Positions 45,405 through 56,836 of a DNA stretch of 64,000 nt are shown here, piece by piece. The stretch lies in contig WHUX01000008.1 of NCBI GenBank assembly GCA_015179025.1, forward strand, positions 124,001 through 188,000, written 5' to 3'. Below the pieces are notes generated by a model, which was not told the origin of the DNA, ran no database searches, and worked only from the letters and a program-made list of their open reading frames with translations. A program made the position numbers and the translations under genes. Within the stretch, counting starts at the first letter, position 1. Each line of letters opens with the position of its first letter. This DNA is from Terfezia claveryi. Lineage: Eukaryota; Ascomycota; Pezizomycetes; Pezizales; Pezizaceae.

Positions 45405-46964
45405 TCACTCTGCCCCTTTACCCTCAGACCTCCAGTTCGACTCCGCGACTTCCCTCTTAGCTTCTTCCTCCAGTAACTCTCTAGCGAATTCCCGCGAAAG
45501 CCGGAGGAATTCTTGTTCCTCGTCAAAGGACATATCAGGCTCTAGCATTATGTCTTTGGTGTTTGTATGTGGTGAAGGTCGCTTTCGGCTGTGAGGCCTA
45601 TCGGATTCTAGCTCGCTGTCGGGGGAGGAATCTGTAGAAGGTTCAGAATCATCATTGTAATCACCGTCATCATCATCCTCATATGCTTCATTAGCAGTAA
45701 TCCATTCCTCTCCTTTTTCCTCTAAGTCCTCAATGTCGTCATCACCATCCCCGACATCCCCAGCCCCAGCCCCAGCCCCAGCTGCCAGCACTCCCCCATT
45801 CTCTTCCATAGCCAATTTTGCGTATCTACGCATCACAGCTTAGTCCCTACCTTCAAAAGGGGCGTGGGGGAGGGGTTATATGGGAGATAACCTACTTCCT
45901 CCGAGCCTTCTTCTCCTTACTCCTCTTCCTCCTACCTTCCTCCGTCCGTAATACTGCCGCTCGACTTTCGCCCCCTTTTTCCAACTCCTCAAGTTTCTCC
46001 GCCAAGATCCTCCGGGCGATTTTGCGGTTTTGTTCTCGAGAGCGGGTGGCTTGGGATTTGATTACGATGCCGGTGGAGATGTGGCGGAGTTGGACGGCGG
46101 AGTTGGTTTTGTTGACTTTGGGTGGGGGGGATTAGTTATGTTAAGCAAAGGCAAGGGGGGAATCAAAAAAACGATTGGAGTGGAATAGGGGTGAATTATC
46201 GCGGCATCTGAGTAGGCTGGGAAGGTCAGGGCGATATATACTGGGGAATCAATAACATAACCACTTACTCTTCTGCCCTCCTGGGCCACTGTATAATATC
46301 CATAATCATGCACATGGTTAGTATTCCATTTATGAAAAAAAAAAAAGAGTACGGAGGTGAGAATGTGAAAATGAGACTCCCGTGTGTGGAAAACACCACA
46401 GGAGTATCTCTAGTAAAAAAATTTAAGCATAATTAAATGGAAGAAATGTATTAGGAAAAAAAATGATGTCTCTTGTATGGGTATATGGGTATCCTTATCC
46501 TCTGCGGCGTCCAGTTACCCTGAACTCTCACCACCAGCCCCCCTCCCTAACCCTCATAAACTTTCTTAGATAAAACACTCTAGCAGATCTTCTTACCTTC
46601 CCTTCAGAAACTTCTCCTCAATCTCCTCCTCCTTGACCTTTGGTCTCGGCGGATAACTCGTCTTCTTCACCGTCTTCACGCCCACAACGGCCGTAGCCGC
46701 AATCCGTCTTTCCTGAATCCACCCCCATCCACCTCCCCGGGAAATACCCATACCTTCCACATGACATCTACACCGTAGTGGCGGCGAAACCCGTTTGTGC
46801 AATTGTTGTAGTGGCGACAACTGTAGTGCTAGGAATCGCCGATAGAGGTGGCTCGGTAACAATGACGTTCGAGATGTCGTACTACTCGCAAGCTGTCGAA
46901 GCTGAGATGACGACGTCGTTGTGGCTGCTCCTGCGAGAGCCGTTCTAGGAATGTATAGACGCAT
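45405..46964 (-). CDS. RSO55: Mitochondrial RF-1-domain (GGQ) protein, Rso55/MTRFR-like
   Basis: Four exons: 46964-46597, 46288-46269 (20 nt), 46115-45896, 45825-45405; introns of 308, 153 and 70 bp; 342 residues. Such proteins resemble class I release factors without codon-recognition domains and act in mitochondrial ribosome rescue. The N-terminal 60 residues are rich in R/S/T and fit a targeting sequence. The catalytic motif SGPGGQKINKTNSAVQL (GGQ at about 126-128) is followed by HISTGIVIKSQATRSREQNRKIARRILAEKLEEL and a basic RRKRSKEKKARRK tail, as in the family. Beyond it is an unusual acidic extension of about 120 residues (DDDDGDYNDDSE...). The GGQ lies entirely on the 20-nt exon. Confidence 0.87.
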
Positions 46965-49900
46965 ATTTGTTGGCAAGTTGTTTCAGCATCTTTGGAGATA
47001 GCCCCTAGAATTGCAAACTCTTGGCGTCATCTTGCACTCCACGCTCGCGTAGATAAGATAAGATTGTAACTGTAAGCCCGCCCGCGCCCGAGACAACAGA
47101 TCAGACAAGGCTGTTGAGGGACACTTTAACCTTATTAATGTCTCAGTCTCAATGTGTAACACCGAGTGCGTGTGCAGTTCCTAATTGGGGCTTAAGGATG
47201 CTATACCTATTACTTTGCGTGTCACGATGCCTCGCGAGTACGTACCGAGGGCTGAGAGGCAAGACATACGAAGCTTAAGGCAGGTAGGTATACGGAAGTT
47301 TCAATACGCAAGATTAAACTACACTACTAATTTAATAGGTGGATAAAATGCTGAGATACGAATTCGATTGGAAGCAGGCATGGGCAGTATCACGTACACA
47401 CGGCCATGGAGCTTATATGTCTATGTGGGAGGAAAAATAAAATAAAATACCTCCTCCAGTGCGACAATTTCAGCTGATCACCGTGGGGGTACCAATGATA
47501 CGGTACTTGCCAGTGTGGTTGACCAGTTGTTTTAGCAACATTCGACAGATATCTATAATATTGTTTCAGTAATATAACATGCAGAATATAATTGTAGGAA
47601 TATTTCCCATGTGCATCCGGTAATCTGGCGCTGCAAGATAGAGGTATCGAGAACGTAAAAGAATCTATGTACGCATGCGTAACTACTAGTAACCTTTGTG
47701 ATATTATTGCACCAAAATCACTCCTACTGATGTTATTGACGGAAGGTTTTGCCTGTATAACCCCAAAACAGGCATTACTTCGTGTCCCAGGATCGAGGCG
47801 CCTGAGACAGGCTATCGGACAAGCCAGTTAACAGAGTAGGTGACTCCTATAGTGCATCATTAGTCCCGCCTGTGCGCACCTCCTCACTTTTCTTGGTCGG
47901 TCCAACGCTTAAAGTCACTCAAGTAGAGACGAGAGTCCTAGTGATATTCGCTAGACTCCGCGCAAAGTCTTTGGTGTGACATCTAGGTAGGTGGTCCTGG
48001 GGTGGTACAAGGTGAACACTCAGTCCACAATTCGCTATGTATATGTAGCCTGCTTGATAATGATCAGAAAGGTGACTAAAAATGTCAGCCAACAGGAGCA
48101 CAAGCTGTACCACAATGATATGGGCCTCGGTTAAGGCCCTTGATTCTTGTATCACTTATTCTAACCCGAGTGTTCTCATTCCAGAAACGATTGGCGTGAA
48201 TGCGTGAGCAGCTGATGCTAGATTTTCATGAGTACGAGGCCTACCCCTCATTCATTATCCACCCCGCCTTGCTGTCTTCACATACCTAGAGAAAAAGTCT
48301 CCAATTCTGTAACCAATATAGATACAGCAAAGTGGAGCCTGCCTATTATGTGGTACAAGTTTTAGCGAGCCGAGCAAGCAAATGCCCAACCAAGCCCCTG
48401 GTAATGTCGGTCCTCCGGTTTCGGTTACCTTCTGTAGTTTATCTTACACGGCTTCTGAGTTTCTCGCCACGATCCCACGAGATACCTTGACCATCCTTGT
48501 CCCAAGAATGTGGTTGATGGTTTTGCTTCTTTGCATTTGTCTGAGCTGGCACACAAGCCCTGAAACCGACCCGGCTGGCCTCGTCCCATTCATATAGAGC
48601 CTCAGTTCTTTGTATGACTTCCATTGGTGCAACTCCCCGCACGTGGACTCACCTGTCGTATCGGAATCGCGGAACCCGCCGACTGTCACCTTCCTAGACA
48701 CTTTTTGTGCATGGTGACCTGGGAACCGACCAACGGGGTATGGCCGAAGTTCGGTGGGCAGGCTGGCCTCTGTTGATGTTGCACAATACCCTTCTTTGTG
48801 GACCGTTGTACAAGAGTGTCAGGGTCAGAGAATGTTCAAACTTGGAGAATGTAACCGGCCCAGTCGCTCCACGTTCTTTAGTTTCCCAGCGTTCGAGATT
48901 TCCAGCAGCCTTTTCCCATGGTGAATCTCATAGCCTACGACCAACACGGGTACTCCAATTGACTTCGAATCTGAAAGTTTAAGCTTAATCTTGACAATGT
49001 CGATCGGTGGAGTTAATTCCAATTGGCACTAAAGAGCATTTGGCCGCCAAGACAAATAAACGACAAAGTAACCTAACTAGTAGGAAGTATCAACTATTTT
49101 GAGCTGACTTCCTTATTCGGCTAGTCGTGTAGTCTGGTGCCGACTACAAAACTATAGCTCGTTCTATCTTCTGGTGGGCTTGCCAACCAGACGTCTATAT
49201 TTAGGTCTCCTTCAAGTTCCAGCAACATATAATTATAACCTCTGCCAATAAAGACACCTTGAGTAGGTGATCACTGACAAGGCCTCAGAAAGGAAGTAAA
49301 AGATAAGATTACAAGAGTACACTTATGTTATACTGTATGTACAGATGTATACCTAAATATCAAACGAGCTATCGGACACAACTAGACCAGTGCTTACATC
49401 CAAATTCAGCTGCTCAAAGAAACAATGCATAGCTAGGGCTGAGTCTTTCAGCCTCCGTTACAGGATATTGGCATAAGGTCAAGTGTCACCTGTGGAATTA
49501 GATGATCCTGTAAGTTTCAAAGAGGTATCTATATTTCTACTGCACTAGGTATGTTGGTATGAGATCAGGTAGCTATGTTTTATATATAATTAGTATACCC
49601 TACGAACCCAAGCCCTCGGCAGGCTTGATTCCAATGGAATGGCTAGGTTACATGTGTGTAACATGTCGATATATATTATCGTGAACACTGCTTTAGCCAC
49701 ATGCCAGCTTTAATATATTGTATCACCACTTTATTACCATGGAGTAAACTCCAGAACCTAGCAACCCCTGAATTGGAACCACACAGACCCAGAAACGAAA
49801 TCCCCGTCTCCCCCGCCATATCCACTTCTCAAGTGCACTGCCGTTCTGGAAAGCCGTTGATTCCACATCCGGTCAGCATGCAATATATTCGACCACGCAG

Positions 49901-50661
49901 CCCTATTTGGAAAGTCTTCCCGATGCATAAAACAGGGTTATAAAACAGGGTGCGCGAGGGGCGGTACCTACGTATTCGGCTCCAGGCGGTTGGGGTCCCG
50001 CATATCCTTTACAGTACCTGCCTTCAATTATATGGGCGTTTGTGGTTGCTCAGACTGTGCCAGGCGCGCGCCGCGTTTAAGAATCGCAAAGACTTTCTGA
50101 ATATTTAGGTATAAATGGAGACTACTTAGTCTCACGGAAACGATCTATATCCTGCCGACTAGCTATATTATATAGATCCTGAACTATTAGCTTCTGTAGG
50201 TGTCGCATTAGAGGCACAGTTGCAACTTTGGAAACCTTTGCTATAATGATAGCCTCAGATGAATTTTTGGATTCCCACCCAAATTTTCTCGTTATACCGG
50301 ACCGGACCGAGCCATAGCCTCTCTCCAGGTATGCTTCCTCCTTCGGAGATGTTGTGCTTGCGGAGGAAAAGGGATATCCCACCGCTGCAGATTTGCTTTA
50401 CCGTTACCGGATGGCAGGGGTCAGATTTGGGTATGGCAGTTGCCTCACACAAAAAAATAACCGGGGCTAAGTAAATCAGGAATAGTTTCTGCCACCCCTG
50501 ACCTGCTGTCTACTAAGTACATAGTTAACCATCGCGATCCAACAATTTTCCCTTCACAAGCAATCAGCGGACGTTGAAGTATACAGTCGCCTAATCACTA
50601 ATTCCCGTTTACAACCTCACCTCGGCCTTGATTGTCAATCACATCAAAACCAAGCATTACG
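46965..50661. other. Long gene-poor region
   Basis: 3.7 kb with no supported gene. Minus-strand frames at 48439-49022 (two overlapping frames of 67-85 codons and one of 65) could be gene remnants but match nothing I know. Isolated copies of the motif found at 13 kb occur near 49127 (tagtctggtgcc) and 49180 (tgccaaccagac). Confidence 0.45.
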
Positions 50662-51028
50662 ATGTCTGACCTCCAAAATCCCTCCACAACATCCTCACTC
50701 ATCAAGCTTCTTCAACGGAAACGTTACCAGTATGAGGTGACATACTCGCTCTACATGCTTACGCCTATGGAGAAGTTCATTTTCAGTATGCCACTAACCC
50801 CCACCCTGTTGTGCTACATTGTCGCCGTGCTGCAAACCTAGGCTCACTGCTCACAGGTTGACATAGAAGGTTAACTGACACCCCTTGCTAGATACTTTCC
50901 TGTTCGCCTTCCTATCAATGCTCATCCTCGCTGCGTCCCTTTATTTACCACAACATGTTGCAACAATCACATCACGGGCGTGGTTCTACCTGGTTGGGGA
51001 TGGTGATCGGGAGGTACTTGTGAGGTAA
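50662..51028 (+). CDS. Small subunit of serine palmitoyltransferase-like protein
   Basis: Two exons: 50662-50785 and 50892-51028; 106-bp intron; 86 residues. Small activating subunits (ssSPT family; Tsc3 is the functional counterpart in yeast) bind the Lcb1/Lcb2 enzyme of sphingolipid synthesis in the ER. The protein has the family layout: a short polar N-terminus, the motif YSLYMLTPMEKFIFNTFLF, one membrane segment (about 42-62, FAFLSMLILAASLYLP) and a short tail. Its small size and single intron make it easy to miss. Confidence 0.8.
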
Positions 51029-51441
51029 ACAGGGATAGGCGTTTTGAGAGTTGATTATTGGGGTGTTGATGGGGTCGTCAACATATTGGAGATACGACGT
51101 GAGATTGCGAGAGTCGCTCATTGGGGTTGTCGGCGTTGAAGTGACAATTGCGAAGTGTCAATTGGGTGACTTGATGCATTCTCTGCAGTCGGGACTGGGG
51201 GGCGAGGCTAGCATTCATATACCCTTTTTTTCCAGCGCCTCTAGGAAAAGATTTGCAACTAACGGCGTCTTTCTTTACTCTTTTGCATGTATGCTCATTA
51301 TGATGTTTGCTTAATCGCAATTACGGGGAGCATAAAGGCTAGAATAAACAGTAAGGGAAAATAATACCAATTAATACTCATTGCTCTAAAGCTAATGGTA
51401 TAGTACCCGTGCGGAGATCACGATTTTTTGCTTAGCTTGGG
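51029..51441. other. Convergent 3' region, small SPT subunit / MIS6
   Basis: 413 bp between two stop codons. Nothing recognisable. Confidence 0.5.
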
Positions 51442-54203
51442 TCATTCAGTACTGAACACTGCAATGACACTATACATCAGTTCCGGAAGTCCAACTAAAC
51501 CCCGGCCTTCGAGGTCCTTGAGGGCCTCTTTCTTGAACTCTCGCCAGGGGGTATTCAGGCCTCCGGCAGCAGCGAGAATTTTCAGGGATTCTTGAGTTAA
51601 TGGGCCTCGATGACGGTTGAATATGTTGATGCTGTCCCGAGTCTCGAGAGCAGAAAAGACCTCCTTGGAGTATCGAGCTAGCGCAGTCGAGCGTGTTAGG
51701 GAGTACAGCTGTCTTAAATCTTCATCTCTAGAGTTTGCTATCTCTCCAAATTTCTTGGTAAGTTCCCTGAAGGCTAGTCAGCAGAAACCCCACATTCTCA
51801 AAGAGAGGTCATACTTCGGTATGTTACATCCTAGAGAATTATCAGCTGTAGAAAGCGCTCTGTTGCGCCAGATACAGTTCACAATATCCATGACTATACC
51901 ATTCAGATGATCGATGAATGCTCTGGAATACGGTTCCCAACTGTCGTTACGGCTAGACTGTGACAGTTTGCGACTTTCTTCTGCATTCCATTTGTATCTA
52001 ATTGTTTCAGTTAGTGAAAACGAGTGCTATACATTTCATGAGACAGATATGTCTTACTTCGCTAAAATTCCACACAACCGAGACAGTGACAAGGCATCAC
52101 CAGCGAAGAGTGAGTGATACACAAGCGAGTCTGGTGGTAGCACAAGGCGGAAGGTGCTATTCTTCGCTGGAAATGACGCCACGACTTCGTAGAATGCCAG
52201 TGCAGAAGAGGTCACTTGCCTGCTTCCCTGCAGGATTTACATGTATACTTAGTATATCTTCACAAACGTCAGTACTATTGTAGGATGCCTTACTCGTAAA
52301 GCTTTAACAATTAAAGAACCAACATGCCGCATATAATAAATAAATGTATCTTCAATGTCGTTGGATAAGGCTGAATTTTGTAGCGGAGTGGAATACAATA
52401 ATACCCAGTGTCGCAAAAGACGCGTATAGAAGCCAATAAGCCTTATGCTATTGGTGGCTTCATGAGCACAAAGTATACTGTCAATAAGCGCAAAAAAATT
52501 GACATAGAGCTCTATTAGGGTGTTAATATACATCGTCTTCTTGGAATGGCTCTGATCGGCATACCTTTGAAGGCCCTGATTGGAAGGAATGCCAGTAATT
52601 CAAGAACTTGGTCGAGCTGTTTTGGGTCGATATATGTTTTCAAGCATTTCCGAAGATAGCTTTCGACAGCAGGTAGCAGATTCTATATTCACAATTAGTA
52701 GTAGTATCAGCTTTGAATACGGTATGGTAAGGGTCCCACCTTTGTATGGTTCGTATACTCCAAAAGTCTCTCCAGTAAACGCTCCTTAGCCCCACCACCA
52801 ACAATACACGAGAGATAGGCTGCTAGCCAGTTGTTGATTCTTTGCTGATCTGTCTCTAGAAGCGCATAAGAAGCTAAGTCAATATACAACGTCTAGTTGA
52901 CTTACCAGAGAATTTCAGGTCCAGCAACTTTTGTAGCAGGGGGTCCTCTATGACCGCAGCAAGCTGATTAGGCAACTCCAACTTGTCAAGCTTTGCTACA
53001 AAGTCGTCGACATTGCCTATCTCTTCTAGGGTTACCGAAGACTGGTCCAAGTATTAGTTTCGATGGTATTTCCCAGATTGGGCTTGTAAGTCAGGGGTTT
53101 TGAGAGTTAGAGGTCATACTTCAACGGCTCGATATGTGTGGACTTCCGGCACCGTTAGATGCCCAGTCTTCCTGCGTTTACCACCCTGGCTGCCGTGTTT
53201 CCGAACTACCTGAAATGATGATTTCTCCGAACCCACCAAACTGTTCACGGCGTTTACTTCCTGTATCACAAGCAACTTCCGCATCCACTCAGGGTTTGGG
53301 TGCTGTAGGAATTAGAAAGGTTACCTCGCCAACTAGTATGTATTAGGGATACTCACCGAGAATAAAGCCGCCTTTATGGGGGGTAACCTTTCCACAATGA
53401 CATCTGGATAATAATCCTTGTAAATCTGCAGCAGCCCTAAGAGTGGCTGCTCGTTACCAACGATTCGCTTCAGTTCCAAACTACTATAATCAGTATCCTA
53501 ACATAAGTGGAATGCCAATACATCGATGCATACAGTGCCTGGATGCGAAATGGCTTGACATGCTTGCGTCTGGTAAGCAAAGATAGGAGATGGCAAATAT
53601 GCGTCCTAAAAATATTAGTATCATGTTCTTACCTCAGGTTCCAAAACTGACCTCAATGAAATCATATCCAGACAATTAAATAGCAATCCATATAATTGCG
53701 AGAGCATAGTGTGACCGTCAAGCACATCGTATACCATAACCAGCCATCGTAACAAGAGTGCCTAGAACAGGAAATGTTAGCTCTACATATATAAATATGA
53801 AGCACCTACGAGCGCATTTCATCTTGCCTGTGTTGTGTGCGTTGGCTTGCTCTGCCCTTGGCCAAAGCATCCTACAACCTTCACCACGACGTCCTCGGGC
53901 ACTTTGCTCCTAGGATAGAGATGCTTAACAATGGCCGCTATAGTGGCTTGGTCCAACTTCGAAGGTGCTGTAAGGATATCGATCACCACATTGAGGGAAT
54001 TTTCGGGAAGCCCTCGTAAGGAAGAATATCGGGCGAACTCGTCAACGGCGTCAATGAGGTCCTCTTTGGGTATTTCACTACGTTTGTTTCCAGCTAATTA
54101 CATTGAATTTTAGCAGAAGACCACATAACAAATATGGATTGCACATACCTCGCCGGAAAATACCAATGGCCTGCCTCAACCTGGAGTCTCCAATTTCAGA
54201 CAT
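51442..54203 (-). CDS. MIS6: Inner kinetochore protein Mis6/CENP-I
   Basis: Thirteen exons: 54203-54149, 54093-53828, 53761-53652, 53605-53534, 53483-53357, 53302-53120, 53041-52906, 52855-52740, 52682-52565, 52511-52294, 52227-52058, 51997-51815, 51766-51442; 692 residues. CENP-I is part of the constitutive centromere network that binds and maintains CENP-A chromatin. Helical-repeat family marks: SLRGLPENSLNVVIDIL, LDQATIAAIVKHLYP, VVKVVGCFGQGQ, ALLLRWLVMVYDVLD, LLTRRKHVKPFRIQAL, LLGLLQIYKDYYPDVIV, HPNPEWMRKLL, QQRINNWLAAYL, LAFLPIRAF and, near the end, RSTALARYSKEVF. The intron 53762-53827 uses a GC donor. All other introns are 46-78 bp with GT donors. Confidence 0.9.
53762..53827 (-). other. 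GC-AG intron in MIS6
   Basis: On the minus strand the exon ends ACACAG, then donor GCAAGA, branch GCTAAC and acceptor TTCTAG. Reading through gives a stop two codons later (caggcaagatga), and only this splice gives TQALLLRWL, the expected family sequence. Confidence 0.78.
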
Positions 54204-56836
54204 CGAGGAGCCGCCTAGTTGGCTAGGGTTAGCAGGCATCGGCCCGATACATGTGTAACTGGGAGCCTACCGGGCCGAGCTGATGCACTCATATAATTTT
54301 GGTGAAGAGAAGGCAGAAGGGTGATAGGTTGGGCCGTGTTTCGCCCTGAGGCGGGAACCTTCACTGGTTCTCACAAAGGCCAGGCGCCAAGCCGGTAACA
54401 ATCAACCGTTTACTTTTACGCCTTCATAGAGTAATCGCGTTCTGCAGCCAACTCGCGTGGCCGAGAGAGCGTGGCCTAGGTAGGTAGTAGGTCCTCTGCT
54501 CCACACCAAATTTGTTGAAACGCTCAGCGTGTGCTGGCAGGTATGGCGTCTCTCTATCCTCATAGCACATCCGTTAACTCCGCCGTTTTGAAACACACAG
54601 AATGGGCGCGAATCATTGCCACGTATGGGATGTACGGCTACTTTGTACAAATTCGAATCGTTCCATATCCCAGGCTAAGTCGAAGTGGCGTCGCAAGCTG
54701 GAGATAATGGCAACTACCTACCTACCGGTAGTCTACTACCTAGGCTGGCTTGATTAGAATATGGGCATTTGTATGGCCATGAGCTTAAAGTGCCCCATGA
54801 TCTAGTCATGATCCTGGTATGTGCTACAGTGCAATTAACTTCCCCCTCCATGGAAAACCGACTTTTAACCAGACTACTGGCTTTTTCTGTTGTGCAAGAG
54901 TCCAAATTAAGCTACGCCAGTTAAGCTTTAAAGCAGGTGATACAAGGCGTCTTGTGGCCCATATTAAGAATTATTAAGTATCACATAAAATCCCCCCACT
55001 TGTACCTTGCTGGACTGAGATTTTCCTCAACTTGAACGGGAATCGGAAACGGAAACGGAACTTGCCTTTTGAGCCGGCGCATCTCTTTAGCCAAACTGAA
55101 AGCTGCGAAGGCCTCAAATTACCTAGTCAGGTTGGCCAAATTGCACTATAGCTGATTCTTCCGCCCTAGAGGAGCAAGGGCAGCAGATTCTCCTCAATTT
55201 ATCTAAATCGCTGTTTGTGAGCAACTGGTGGTACAGAGTTCACTCAGGCAAGGACTGACTATGCAGCCGGTGATGAGGTTTAACGTTCGCCGTTGAAACT
55301 AAATAATCTGGGTTCGCCGTTAGATGTGTGTGGGCCCGGAAGCTCTTCGCGGAGTACACATGTTGCATTTGTATATGGTCAGGTACTACTGGTACCATAA
55401 ACATATGACCGGTCTAGCTATTATAGAACAAGTAGTAACTAGTTCCACAGAAGTGGCTTTTTTCGATGTGATCGAATCTGAGATCGGTATTCGCCGCGAC
55501 GACTTGTCCGAGCAACTCAAGTATAATTAAGGCGCCTGCTGATTGGTTCCATACCGCCTCGGCCTCGCGGAACTGCAGACCGCAGGCTCGGTTCGTGAGA
55601 TCTACTTGAATTCCCATGTACGGCAATATAACGGTCTAGCCCATGGAGCCGGAACGGAATAAGGAGGAAATGGAACGAGGGGGAGGAAACGCGGTATGAT
55701 AACACGGCATCTCAGTTCTCAGTCGTCGGTGAGAATCTGGAACCCGGACTGAGTGTCCTCTCTGTCTATACTAGTACCGTACTATGGCGTTCACTTCGCC
55801 GATATCGAAACAATGGGCCTGCAGCCTCAGCTACATACATGTACCTACAGCAAAGTATCATCAAACCTTTTCTATATCATATGGTGGTTACATTTTGGCA
55901 ACCACACAACCCTTGTGCTCCAGTGCTGCGAAATTGATTGTCTCACCCTTCTGTGATCCTTATTTTCCTTCCTCCTTCCATCCTTACTCTCTCTATCCCT
56001 GCCCTCTATGCTATAAAATTCGTAACCGTTCAACCTTCGTATCACTGCCTCAAATTCGTGCAACCACCCCATAATCCCTGCTCGTGCTACCCCATCACTA
56101 CTCCTCGTCGCACTGAAAGCTCAACCTAGTTCCACCTGAGCCACCCGACCTGGGCAATGCCAGTGCCAAAGTACGCCATATGTGCAACAGGCCGATCCGG
56201 CTGGAGGCCATGGGTCGTCATTTAAGGTCACAGTCATTCCCTTATATTTTCACTCTCTACCTCCCTCTGGATACTTGCTACATCCGCCCCTGTCCCTGAC
56301 GCCAGGCTCACTCTGTTCGAATACGGTTGCTCAAGGTATCAGTGCATTCGGAGTCGTAACGGTCGAGGGTGGTTGTGGAAGAAAAAAAGAAAGGAAAGAA
56401 AAGTCACAGGGCTTGCAAGCGGGAACTTTCGTCACCGTGTTACAGGATTTCGACTGAGAAGGTTCATCACAACTTTATTTGTGCAACAGCCTACCGTAGT
56501 GGTTCGAAATCTGGGTGATCGGAAGACATCGGTGTGTGTGTAGCAAAGGTCTGTACAACCTTTCACCCGAGATGAACCTTCTAATAGAATTGTGATTCAT
56601 AGTTTCAACTTTTACCAGTACCGTGTTTAAATCAACCACTCCGTACGATTATTACAGCGCTGTATTCATCATACATCATAACCTTCCGCCCCCTATAATC
56701 AAACAAACTGGCAGCATTGGCTCCCCTTTTAACATCGTCCCTTGTGGTGCACTCTGCGGCCGATGACCTAAAACGGCTGAGAATGCAAGAGTGTGGGTTA
56801 GATACCAGTTTGACAACCAAACGCCTACGCCTCACT
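54204..56836. promoter_or_regulatory. Divergent intergenic region, MIS6 / GH3-GNAT gene
   Basis: 2.6 kb between opposed start codons. It contains several acctacctagg-like stretches (54475-54495, 54715-54745) and a 12-bp inverted repeat (56457-56468 / 56571-56582, agaaggttcatc). No gene recognised; short frames are low-complexity. Confidence 0.45.

Noticed and set aside
51617..52283. Plus-strand ORFs of 67-97 codons
   Set aside because: They are antisense to MIS6 exons, which have family similarity and consistent splice sites.
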